Part shown: in pieces, positions 27,558 to 35,453 of the stretch
Position numbering within the stretch: position 1 is the first letter of the stretch
Layout: each line of letters opens with the position of its first letter
Assembly (NCBI GenBank): GCA_000242815.2
Contig: AHHB01000037.1
Coordinates: 310,001-374,000, forward strand
Origin: Janthinobacterium lividum PAMC 25724
GTDB taxonomy: Bacteria; Pseudomonadota; Gammaproteobacteria; Burkholderiales; Burkholderiaceae_D
Length of the DNA stretch: 64,000 nt
Direction: 5' to 3'
Made by a program: the position numbers and the translations under genes
Notes under the pieces: generated by a model
Seen by the model: the letters and a program-made list of their open reading frames with translations, nothing else
Told to the model about the DNA's origin: nothing
Database searches by the model: none

Positions 27558-27826
27558 GACATCCCCCCGTTCCCCCTGCGGCCCTGCCAGCGCCGCGCCT
27601 TGATCCTGCAAGGCATGAGTTCACTGTAGACCGCCCGGCAACAGCTCAGTTTGCGCTGGCGCAAAGATGTGTTTGGCGTCCTGAAGGGGCAAGAAAAAGC
27701 CAGAAACTGGCGCGATCACGCCCATTTCTGGCATAGCAGGCACGCACGCAGACGGGCGCAAGAAGCGCTAGTGGCTTGATAATAAAAGGAAATATGCCGG
27801 CGCGCGGAGGGCGCCGGCAATTCGGG

Positions 27827-29869
27827 CTAGACGCCCTTGGCGGGCAGGTTGCGGAAGAACTCCACCACTTCGGCGCTATCGCGTGTGCGCTTGAACGGTG
27901 GCAAGCTTTGCCAGATGCGCTTGCCATACGGTTTGGAAATGAGGCGCGGATCGCAGAGCATCAGCACGCCCCGGTCACCCTCATCGCGGATCAAGCGGCC
28001 CGCACCCTGCTTCAGGTTGATGATCGCTTCCGGCAACGAGTGGTGCATGAAACCGTTCTTGCCCTGCTTTTCCATCACTTCGATGCGCGCGGCCAGCACC
28101 GGGTCATCGGGTGGCGCGAACGGCAGCTTGTCGATAATCACCAGAGAGAGCGCATCGCCGCGCACGTCGACACCTTCCCAAAAGCTTTGGCTGCCGATCA
28201 GCACGCCGTTGCCGGCGGCGCGGAACTGGTCCAGCAATTCCGTGCGGCCCTTTTCGCCCTGCACGAACAGGGGGAAGTTCAGGCCGCGCTGCTTGAATTC
28301 GTCGGCCAGGCGTTCGGCGGCGCGCTTGACGGCGCGCAAGGTGGTGCACAGGAAGAAGGTACGCCCGCCCGCCGCCTCGATGATGGGCAAGGCGCAATCG
28401 ATGACGGCATCCGTGTAGCCCAGCGAATTGGGTTGCGGCAGGTTTTGCGGCACGAACAGCAAGCCCTGCTGGCCATAGTCGAACGGGCTCGGCCAGGTGT
28501 GCGACGGTTCGCCCGTCAAGCCCATCTGTTCCGAAAAATGCTTGAAGTCGTTCTTCACGGCCAGGGTGGCGGACGTGAAAATCCAGCTGCGCGGCGTACC
28601 TTCGCGCTGGTTGTTGAAAATCGGTGCGATCGACAATGGCGTTTTATGCAATTGCAGCGAACTGGAAAATGCTTCCACCCAGAACACCGCTTCTTCGCCG
28701 ACCGCCACTTTCGCCTTCGGATCGAACTTCCAGCCACTCAATTGCTGCGCCAGTTCGACGCCGCGCACGCGGCACTGCTCCAGCGTTTCAGCCCTTTCGG
28801 CCTGGGTTTCCAGCACGGCCACCATGCCGTCAAGCTCATCTTTGAGAGTCTCGAGGGCGGGGAAAAAGTCGCTCGACGCGGCGATCTGCGGCAGCGACAG
28901 GCGCACGATATCCTGAGGGAAGGTCAAACGCAGATCGCGCGCCGCCTTCTCCACCACCGTGACGGTTTTTGCCCAGTCGATGCCACGCGCATGCGCCAAG
29001 CCCTCGGCCAGCACATCGCGGCACAGTTCCAGCACTTGCGAGGTGGAGACCGTGTTGCCAAAGAATAAAGTAGCCGTATCGGGCAGCTGATGCGCCTCAT
29101 CGAAGATGATGGTGTTGGCCGAAGGCAGTAATTCGGCCACGCCCGTGTCCTTCAGCGCTACGTCGGCAAAGAACAGATGATGATTGACCACCACCACGTC
29201 GGCCTGCTGCGCTTCCTTGCGCGCTTTCATGACGAAACAATCCTGATAATACTGGCACTCGGCGCCCATGCAGGTATCGCGCGTCGATGTCACCAAGTTC
29301 CAGATCATGGCGTTTTCCGGCACCTTGGCCAGCTCGGCCTTGTCGCCGGAGCTGGTCATCTTGATGAAGCGAGAAATTTCACGCAAATGCCCCACGTCGT
29401 CGCGCGAGGTCATGCGACCGTTCTGCAAGGTGCGTTCCAAGTGATAGTGGCAGACGTAGTTCGAACGGCCCTTGAGCAAGGCTACCGAGACGGGCGCCTG
29501 CAATGCGGCACGCACGGTGGGGATATCGCGCAGGAAGAGCTGGTCCTGCAAGTTTTTCGTACCGGTAGAAACAATGGTCTTGCCGCCCCACATCAGGGCC
29601 GGTACCAGGTAGGCAAAGGTTTTGCCGGTACCCGTGCCCGCCTCGGCGATCAGCGTCGTCTGGCTATCGATGGCGTGGGCGATGGCCTTGGCCATTTCCG
29701 TTTGCGAACGGCGCGGCTTGTAGCTGCCCACGGCGGGACCGAGCGGGCCACCGGCGCCAAACAGGCGCTCGATGTCGGCATCGTGCTTGCCGGGCACGGC
29801 CTGGAGTTCGGCTGGCAGATCGGCAGGCTGGCCATCTGGGCTTGCGGGCAATAAATTGTGATCGGTCAA
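27827..29869 (-). CDS. dinG: DinG/YoaA-type ATP-dependent DNA helicase
   Basis: XPD-like superfamily 2 helicase with an iron-sulphur cluster, acting in DNA repair and replication-conflict resolution. The 680-residue protein has Walker A AEAGTGTGKTFAYL (near 75-88), four cluster cysteines (YVCHYH, then TCMGAECQYYQDC), the DEAH box FDEAHQLPD, and C-terminal motifs GSQSFWEGVDVRGDAL and LKQGAGRLIRD. It resembles YoaA as much as DinG. The annotated start is a TTG at 29869, because the next in-frame ATG is far inside the domain; no strong Shine-Dalgarno sequence is seen. About 270 bases downstream of the TIR gene start separate the two, without a gene. Confidence 0.92.
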   Translation of the reverse strand: MTDHNLLPASPDGQPADLPAELQAVPGKHDADIERLFGAGGPLGPAVGSYKPRRSQTEMAKAIAHAIDSQTTLIAEAGTGTGKTFAYLVPALMWGGKTIVSTGTKNLQDQLFLRDIPTVRAALQAPVSVALLKGRSNYVCHYHLERTLQNGRMTSRDDVGHLREISRFIKMTSSGDKAELAKVPENAMIWNLVTSTRDTCMGAECQYYQDCFVMKARKEAQQADVVVVNHHLFFADVALKDTGVAELLPSANTIIFDEAHQLPDTATLFFGNTVSTSQVLELCRDVLAEGLAHARGIDWAKTVTVVEKAARDLRLTFPQDIVRLSLPQIAASSDFFPALETLKDELDGMVAVLETQAERAETLEQCRVRGVELAQQLSGWKFDPKAKVAVGEEAVFWVEAFSSSLQLHKTPLSIAPIFNNQREGTPRSWIFTSATLAVKNDFKHFSEQMGLTGEPSHTWPSPFDYGQQGLLFVPQNLPQPNSLGYTDAVIDCALPIIEAAGGRTFFLCTTLRAVKRAAERLADEFKQRGLNFPLFVQGEKGRTELLDQFRAAGNGVLIGSQSFWEGVDVRGDALSLVIIDKLPFAPPDDPVLAARIEVMEKQGKNGFMHHSLPEAIINLKQGAGRLIRDEGDRGVLMLCDPRLISKPYGKRIWQSLPPFKRTRDSAEVVEFFRNLPAKGV

Positions 29870-29912
29870 AATATACTTAGGTGAAGGCGGGACTGGACGC
29901 TACTGGCGCCCC

Positions 29913-30113
29913 TCAGGCGGGAACATCGGGCACCAACTGCATTTTCAGCAAGGTGATGTGATCCTTCAATTGTAATTTACGCTTTTTCAGGCGGCGCAGC
30001 TGCAGTTCGTCATGATGACCATCGAGTATCAGCAACTCGATGACGGCATCGAGGTCACGGTGCTCCACGTTAAGTTCAATCAGGCGCCGCTCTATATGCT
30101 GTGCATCGCTCAT
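29913..30113 (-). CDS. YdcH family (DUF465) small protein
   Basis: Small helical protein of 66 residues from the ATG at 30113 (MSDAQHIERRLIELNVEHRDLD). The pattern LNVEHRDLDAVI..L.......D.LQLRRLKKRKLQLKDHI is the YdcH/DUF465 helical hairpin, with basic LKKRKL at the turn into the second helix. Function is unknown. It lies 43 bases upstream of the dinG-type gene on the same strand and may be co-transcribed with it. Confidence 0.88.
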   Translation of the reverse strand: MSDAQHIERRLIELNVEHRDLDAVIELLILDGHHDELQLRRLKKRKLQLKDHITLLKMQLVPDVPA

Positions 30114-30213
30114 GTGTTGCGTTCCAGGCAGTGTTGGTAATAGGCGCGCGCAGCGTACGCACGCAGCCATTGACGCCGGCATCGCCGGCAAGTGTGTAGT
30201 TTAACCTGCCGCG

Positions 30214-30251
30214 CGTGTTAGGGCACGCCATTTCCGGCATGCCCTAACACG
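30214..30251. terminator. Hairpin between the Ala-rich lipoprotein and ydcH
   Basis: CGTGTTAGGGCA (30214-30225) pairs perfectly with TGCCCTAACACG (30240-30251), seven bases after the lipoprotein stop. There is no T-run on the minus strand. It may act as a terminator or 3'-end stabiliser. Confidence 0.5.
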
Positions 30252-30257
30252 ACGGTC

Positions 30258-30983
30258 TTAATTAGCAGGCGGCACAGGTACAGCTACGGCCGGCTTGCTG
30301 GCCGCTGCCGCCTTGGCAGCCTTGGCCTGCGCTTCTGCCTGGCGCTCGGCCAGGCGTTGCGCGACGCGTTTCTGACGCGCCACGGCGTCAGCCTGCCTGC
30401 GCGCATAGTCTGCCTCGCGGGCCGCGCGGCGCGGCGCCTCGGCGGCATCGACGGCAGCCTGTTTCGCCACCTTCGCCGCTTGCTCAGCCTCGCGCGCGGC
30501 AACCCTCTTGCCTTCCGGCTTGAGCGGTGCTGGCTCGGGCGCGACCACCTTCACCGGCTTGGGCATGGCCGCCGAGCGCTGCTCGGCGTCGAGGCGTGCA
30601 TCTTCCTGCGTCCTGGCCAGGTCGATATCGCGCAAGCGCACGGACTCGGCCCGCTTGAAGTAGTTGGCCTCGGCTTCGACTGCGCGCAGGCGCAGCAGGA
30701 TCAGACGACGCTTTTCCTTGGCATTGTCAACACAGCTATTGACGAAAAACTTGTCGTAGCACTCCAGTTCGCGCGCCGCGAACGCATTTTCAGCGGCCTC
30801 GCGCTCGCTGAGCACCTGTTTCAGCTTGGCGTCCGCCTCGGCGACGGACAAGGTGGCGGGCACTTGCGGTGCACCGACCTCATCAGATGCCGCGCCCCGC
30901 TGGTGTGCGCAGGCCGACAAGGCCAGGACCAAGCTCAGCGCCGCCCCCAGCTTGTAGAGTGTATTTGCCTTCATGTTCATCAT
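30258..30983 (-). CDS. Ala-rich coiled-coil lipoprotein, function unknown
   Basis: Predicted lipoprotein with signal KANTLYKLGAALSLVLALSAC (lipobox LSAC). ATGs at 30983 and 30974 are both possible; GAGG precedes the first by five bases. The body is rich in Ala, Arg and Glu with heptad-like patterns: KLKQVLSEREAAENAFAARE, then AKEKRRLILLRLRAVEAEANYFKRAE, suggesting a coiled coil. Two cysteines (LECYDKFFVNSCVD) may form a disulphide. The C-terminus is a low-complexity Ala/Lys/Gln tract. It starts eight bases after zapE. I do not recognise a named family; the position suggests an envelope role, without proof. Confidence 0.75.
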   Translation of the reverse strand: MMNMKANTLYKLGAALSLVLALSACAHQRGAASDEVGAPQVPATLSVAEADAKLKQVLSEREAAENAFAARELECYDKFFVNSCVDNAKEKRRLILLRLRAVEAEANYFKRAESVRLRDIDLARTQEDARLDAEQRSAAMPKPVKVVAPEPAPLKPEGKRVAAREAEQAAKVAKQAAVDAAEAPRRAAREADYARRQADAVARQKRVAQRLAERQAEAQAKAAKAAAASKPAVAVPVPPAN

Positions 30984-30990
30984 CCCTGCC

Positions 30991-32118
30991 TCAAACGATC
31001 GCGTCGGCCGCGCCGCGCTGTTCTTTTTCCATGTATTCGCGCGATTGCATTTCGACGATACGCGACACGGTACGGTGAAACTCGTTGGCCAGCATGCCGT
31101 TCGTGTACAGCTGCTCCGGCACCACTTCGGCCGACATGACAAGCTTAACTTTTTGATCATAGAATACATCGATCAGCCAGGTAAAACGGCGCGCCTCTGA
31201 CGACTGCGACGCCGACATGGCCGGTATGCCGGACAATATCACCGTATGGAAGCGGCTGGCGATTTCCAGGTAATCATTTTGCGACCGGGGACCGCCGCAC
31301 AAAGTGGCGAAATCGAACCAGATGATGCCGCCAGCGCGGCGCAGGCAATGGATTTCGCGGCTCTCGATGCGGATGCGCGCGTCTTCGTCGGCGGTCTCGG
31401 CGATGCGCGTGTAGGCGTCGCGCAGGGCCTCGTCGGTCGCAGCGCCCAATGGCGTATAGTAACTTTCCACCTGCTCCAGCGCCCGGCTGCGGTAATCGAC
31501 ACCGGCATCGACGTTTATCACATCGAGCTTGTCCTTCAGCAGCGCGATGGTCGGCAGCATGCGGTCGCGGTGCAGGCCGTCCGGATACAGCAAGTCCGGA
31601 GCGTAATTCGAGGTCATGATGAAAGACACGCCATTGGCACTCAGGGCCGACAGCAGGTTGTACAGGATCATCGCGTCGGCGATGTCGGAAACGTGGAATT
31701 CATCGAAGCAGATCAAGCGGTATTTCTTGGCGATGCGTTTGGCCACCTCATCTAACGGGTCGGCCACGCCTTTCAATTCGTCGAGTTGCTGATGCACGCC
31801 GCGCATGAATTCGTGGAAGTGCAAGCGCGTCTTGCGCAGCAGCGGCACGACCGAGTAAAAACTGTCCATCAGGAACGATTTACCGCGCCCTACCCCGCCC
31901 CACATGTACACGCCCTTTGGCACGGCAGGACGGTTCAACAGACGCTTGAAGGTACTCGAGCGCTGACCCTTGTAAGCCACCCACTCGTCATAGCACAGTT
32001 GCAGGCGGTCGACCGCGCGCCGCTGGGCGGCATCGGCCTTGAAATCACGCTTCTGCAACGCGTGCTGGTAAAACTCTTCAACGTTCATGGGATTCGATTC
32101 AACAGAGATTCTTGACAT
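30991..32118 (-). CDS. zapE: ZapE/AFG1-family ATPase
   Basis: AFG1-like AAA ATPase related to ZapE, which associates with the division ring and is linked to protein quality control. The P-loop MWGGVGRGKSFLMD lies near residues 73-86, followed by RLHFHEFM, Walker B LICFDEFHVSD and sensor TSNYAPD. The product has 375 residues from ATG 32118, or 365 from ATG 32088 (MNVEEFYQHALQKRDF), which fits the family start better; neither has a strong Shine-Dalgarno sequence. A terminator-like hairpin sits just upstream. Confidence 0.92.
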   Translation of the reverse strand: MSRISVESNPMNVEEFYQHALQKRDFKADAAQRRAVDRLQLCYDEWVAYKGQRSSTFKRLLNRPAVPKGVYMWGGVGRGKSFLMDSFYSVVPLLRKTRLHFHEFMRGVHQQLDELKGVADPLDEVAKRIAKKYRLICFDEFHVSDIADAMILYNLLSALSANGVSFIMTSNYAPDLLYPDGLHRDRMLPTIALLKDKLDVINVDAGVDYRSRALEQVESYYTPLGAATDEALRDAYTRIAETADEDARIRIESREIHCLRRAGGIIWFDFATLCGGPRSQNDYLEIASRFHTVILSGIPAMSASQSSEARRFTWLIDVFYDQKVKLVMSAEVVPEQLYTNGMLANEFHRTVSRIVEMQSREYMEKEQRGAADAIV

Positions 32119-32127
32119 AGCGAAAAC

Positions 32128-32160
32128 GGGCCGGCAAGGCAGAAACTGCTTTGCCGGCCC
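32128..32160 (-). terminator. Strong hairpin after lpdA, just before zapE
   Basis: GGGCCGGCAAGGCAG (32128-32142) pairs with CTGCTTTGCCGGCCC (32146-32160) with a single mismatch and a three-base loop. On the minus strand it is followed by GTTTTCG. It lies 20 bases past the lpdA stop and only 9 bases before the zapE start codon, so zapE must rely on read-through or a promoter that overlaps it. Confidence 0.8.
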
Positions 32161-32180
32161 GCTGCGAAGTAAGGTGACGC

Positions 32181-33611
32181 TTAGAAGTTCAGCGTACGCT
32201 TGTCGACGGCCAGGGCCGCTTCCTTGGTCGCTTCCGACAAGGATGGGTGTGCGTGGCAGATACGCGCGATGTCTTCAGCCGAGGCCTTGAACTCCATCGC
32301 CACGACGGCTTCGGAAATCAGTTCAGAGGCCATCGGGCCGACGATGTGCACGCCGAGAATTTCATCGGTGGTCGCATCGGCCAGGAATTTCACCATGCCC
32401 GAAGTATCGCCCAGCGCGCGCGCACGGCCGTTGGCCATGAACGGGAAGGTACCAGCCTTGTAGGCGATGCCTTCGGCCTTCAGGGTTTGCTCGGTCTTGC
32501 CGACCCACGCGATTTCCGGCGAGGTGTAGATCACCCAAGGAATCGTGTTGAAGTTGGTGTGGCCGTGCTGGCCGGCGATACGTTCGGCCACGGCAACGCC
32601 TTCTTCTTCCGCCTTGTGCGCCAGCATCGGGCCACGCACGACATCGCCCACCGCCCACACGTTCGGCAAGTTGGTCTTGCAGTCGCCATCGACGGCGATG
32701 AAGCCGCGCTCGTCGAGCTGCAGGCCGACTTTATCTGCACCCAGACCATTCGTGTTCGGCGTACGGCCGATCGAGATGATCAGTTTGTCGAACACGGCTG
32801 TTTGCGCTTCGCCCTTGGCGTCCACGAATTGCACGCTGACGTCTTTCTTGCCTGGCGTGATCGCACCGATCTTGCAACCGAGGTTGATCTTCAATCCTTG
32901 CTTGGTGAACAGCTTCAACGCTTCCTTGGCAATCTGCTCGTCCACGGCGCCGAGGAAGACCGGCAGGCCTTCCAGCACGGTGACATCGGAACCCAGGCGG
33001 CGCCAGACGCTGCCCATTTCCAGGCCGATGACGCCGGCACCGATGACGCCCAGCTTGGCTGGAACGGCGTCGATGGCCAGTGCGCCCGTGTTCGACAAGA
33101 TCAATTTCTCGTCAAATGGTGCGCCCGCCAGTTCGCGTGCGTTCGAGCCCGTGGCGATGACCACGTGCTTGGCGCTCAATGTTTCGTTGGCTTCGCCCGT
33201 CACGCTGATTTCATACGTGCCAGCGGCGGCAGCGGCGAAAGCGGCGCGGCCATGGAAGAAGGCAATCTTATTCTTCTTGAACAGGTACAGGATGCCGTCG
33301 TTGTTTTGCTTGACGACGGTATCTTTGCGCTTGAGCATCTGGCCCAGGTTCAGCTTCAGACCGGCGACATCGATGCCGTGCTCGGCGAAGCTGTGGCCGG
33401 CGTGCTCGAAATGCTCGGACGATTGCAGCAGCGCTTTCGACGGGATGCAGCCGACGTTGGTGCAAGTGCCACCAGGAGCGGCACCGCCCTTGGCGTTCGA
33501 CCACTCGTCGACGCAGGCGACGGAAAAGCCCAGCTGCGCTGCGCGGATGGCGGCGATATAGCCGCCAGGGCCCGCACCGATGACAACTACGTCAAATTGT
33601 TTAGTACTCAT
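32181..33611 (-). CDS. lpdA: Dihydrolipoyl dehydrogenase (E3) of the 2-oxoglutarate dehydrogenase complex
   Basis: E3 flavoprotein that reoxidises dihydrolipoyl groups and reduces NAD. The FAD site is VVIGAGPGGYIAAIRAAQLG (8-27). The redox disulphide lies in GGTCTNVGCIPSKALL, the NAD site in GVIGAGVIGLEMGSVW, and the C-terminal catalytic His-Glu area in CHAHPSLSEATKEAAL. The 476-residue length is typical. Its first codons overlap the PspC-like gene by 11 bases, and it follows sucA-odhB, so it serves the 2-oxoglutarate complex. Confidence 0.97.
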   Translation of the reverse strand: MSTKQFDVVVIGAGPGGYIAAIRAAQLGFSVACVDEWSNAKGGAAPGGTCTNVGCIPSKALLQSSEHFEHAGHSFAEHGIDVAGLKLNLGQMLKRKDTVVKQNNDGILYLFKKNKIAFFHGRAAFAAAAAGTYEISVTGEANETLSAKHVVIATGSNARELAGAPFDEKLILSNTGALAIDAVPAKLGVIGAGVIGLEMGSVWRRLGSDVTVLEGLPVFLGAVDEQIAKEALKLFTKQGLKINLGCKIGAITPGKKDVSVQFVDAKGEAQTAVFDKLIISIGRTPNTNGLGADKVGLQLDERGFIAVDGDCKTNLPNVWAVGDVVRGPMLAHKAEEEGVAVAERIAGQHGHTNFNTIPWVIYTSPEIAWVGKTEQTLKAEGIAYKAGTFPFMANGRARALGDTSGMVKFLADATTDEILGVHIVGPMASELISEAVVAMEFKASAEDIARICHAHPSLSEATKEAALAVDKRTLNF

Positions 33612-33984
33612 GTTTTGTTATTCCAATCTCTTCGTCTGGTACGAAAATCCACAATAGAAGGTAAATCACCACGCCGAAGCCGAAGGTCAATGTAAACAGG
33701 ACGAAGACGAGGCGCCAGATCCACGCTTCCATGCCGGAAGCGCGACCCAGACCACCGCAGACGCCACCGAGCCAGCGGTCGTTGCGCGAACGGCGCAGGC
33801 GATTAAATTCCTGCACCAGGTCATTCGACGCTCCGGCAGGCGCGTTGGCGTCGGACGTGTTGTCCGCCTTGTCCAAGTTGATATTGCTCAGGAGCTTGGC
33901 TTTCGCTTGCGCGAACTCGGCATCGCTCAGGGCGCCCGCCAGGTGTAACTCGTGCAGACGCTTGATTTCTTCAGAGACGTTCAT
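33601..33984 (-). CDS. SHOCT-like/PspC-domain membrane protein overlapping lpdA
   Basis: Small membrane protein (127 residues) starting MNVSEEIKRLHELHLAGALSDAEFAQAKAKLL, a SHOCT-like short helical domain (about 5-32). A disordered linker and a PspC domain (about 65-120) follow: RRSRNDRWLGGVCGGLGRASGMEAWIWRLVFVLFTLTFGFGVVIYLLLWIFVP contains the family GGVCGGLG and WRL motifs and two membrane segments. GAGGA lies five to six bases before the ATG. It sits between odhB and lpdA and overlaps lpdA by 11 bases, so translation of the two is probably coupled. PspC proteins act in membrane-stress responses; the reason for its place in a TCA operon is unknown. Confidence 0.88.
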   Translation of the reverse strand: MNVSEEIKRLHELHLAGALSDAEFAQAKAKLLSNINLDKADNTSDANAPAGASNDLVQEFNRLRRSRNDRWLGGVCGGLGRASGMEAWIWRLVFVLFTLTFGFGVVIYLLLWIFVPDEEIGITKHEY

Positions 33985-34078
33985 GGGAATCCTCTTTCAT
34001 TGAGATCAGCCAGCTGCGTCTTCTGGCAAGGGGTATCAGCTACATTGCCCCGGCGGCGACGCCGGGGTGCTACAGTGC

Positions 34079-35335
34079 TTACAGGTCCAGCAGCAGGCGT
34101 GCAGGATCTTCCAGCGCTTCTTTCATCGCCACCAGGCCGAGGACTGCTTCGCGGCCGTCGATGATGCGGTGATCGTAGGACATGGCCAGGTAGTTCATCG
34201 GACGCACCACGATCTGGCCGTTTTCGACGACAGCGCGGTCCTTGGTCGCATGCACGCCCAGGATGGCCGATTGTGGCGGGTTGATGATCGGGGTCGACAG
34301 CATGGAGCCGAAGGTGCCGCCGTTCGAGATCGAGAAGGTGCCGCCCGTCAGGTCGTCCAGAGTCAGCTTGCCATCCTTGGCTTTCGCGCCGAATTCACCG
34401 ATTTTTTTCTCGATGTCGGCGATCGACAGCTGGTCCGCATTGCGGATGATAGGCACCACCAGGCCACGTGGCGAACCGACGGCGATGCCGATGTCGAAGT
34501 AGCCGTGGTAGATGATATCGTTGCCGTCAACGGAGGCGTTGATGATCGGGTATTTTTTCAGGGCGGCGACGGCGGCCTTGACGAAGAAGGACATGAAGCC
34601 CAGCTTGACGCCGTGCTCTTTCTCGAACTTGTCCTTGTACTTGTTGCGCAGGTCGATGACCGGCTGCATGTTCACTTCATTGAACGTGGTCAGGATGGCG
34701 TTCGTCGATTGCGATTGCAGCAGGCGCTCGGCGATACGTGCGCGCAGACGGCTCATCGGCACGCGCTCTTCCGGACGGTCGCCCAGACTGGCAGCCGATG
34801 GCGTGGCAACTTGCTGCAGCGCTGGCTTGGCAGCAACTGGCGCCAATGGCGCGACAGCTGGCTTGGCGGAAGCGGCCAGGGCGTCGCCCTTGGTCACGCG
34901 GCCATCTTTGCCCGAACCGGCGACGTCGCCAGCGGACAGACCTTTTTCGGACAGGATCTTGGCAGCGGCAGGCATGGCGACATCGCCTTTGCTTGCAGCA
35001 GCTGGGGCGGACGCGATAGCGGCGTCTTGCGCGGCGGCGGCCAGCGCTGGCGCAGGCACGGCCGATACTTCCATCGGGCTGACCTTGGCCGAGCCGTCGG
35101 TGTCGATAATGGCGATGACTTCGCCGGCGACGACGGTAGCGCCGTCAGCCTTGATGATCTGCACGATCACGCCAGCGACAGGCGCCGGCAGTTCCAGCAC
35201 CACTTTATCGGTTTCGATATCGATCATGTTTTCGTCGCGCGTCACTGCCTCGCCGACTTTCTTGTGCCATGCCAGCAGGGTCGCTTCTGCAACCGATTCC
35301 GACAACTGGGGAACTTTGACTTCGATTTGTGCCAT
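34079..35335 (-). CDS. odhB: OdhB/SucB, dihydrolipoyl succinyltransferase (E2)
   Basis: E2 core of the 2-oxoglutarate dehydrogenase complex. The lipoyl domain covers about 1-78, with the modified lysine in [10 protein letters not shown]. An Ala/Pro linker leads to the E3-binding domain near 120-155 ([27 protein letters not shown]). After a second linker, the catalytic domain starts about 185 ([15 protein letters not shown]) and carries the active-site motif [13 protein letters not shown] close to the end. The 418-residue length is typical. It lies between sucA and the PspC-like gene. Confidence 0.97.
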   Translation of the reverse strand: MAQIEVKVPQLSESVAEATLLAWHKKVGEAVTRDENMIDIETDKVVLELPAPVAGVIVQIIKADGATVVAGEVIAIIDTDGSAKVSPMEVSAVPAPALAAAAQDAAIASAPAAASKGDVAMPAAAKILSEKGLSAGDVAGSGKDGRVTKGDALAASAKPAVAPLAPVAAKPALQQVATPSAASLGDRPEERVPMSRLRARIAERLLQSQSTNAILTTFNEVNMQPVIDLRNKYKDKFEKEHGVKLGFMSFFVKAAVAALKKYPIINASVDGNDIIYHGYFDIGIAVGSPRGLVVPIIRNADQLSIADIEKKIGEFGAKAKDGKLTLDDLTGGTFSISNGGTFGSMLSTPIINPPQSAILGVHATKDRAVVENGQIVVRPMNYLAMSYDHRIIDGREAVLGLVAMKEALEDPARLLLDL

Positions 35336-35453
35336 GTAAAACTCCGTTTATTTTGTTATTGCGGCGCCGCCCCTGCGTAGCAAGGGCGGCGCTCCGTCAC
35401 GATGTATGCGAGCAGGCGCCATGCACTAGGCATGGCACCCGCCATCCTGCCAA

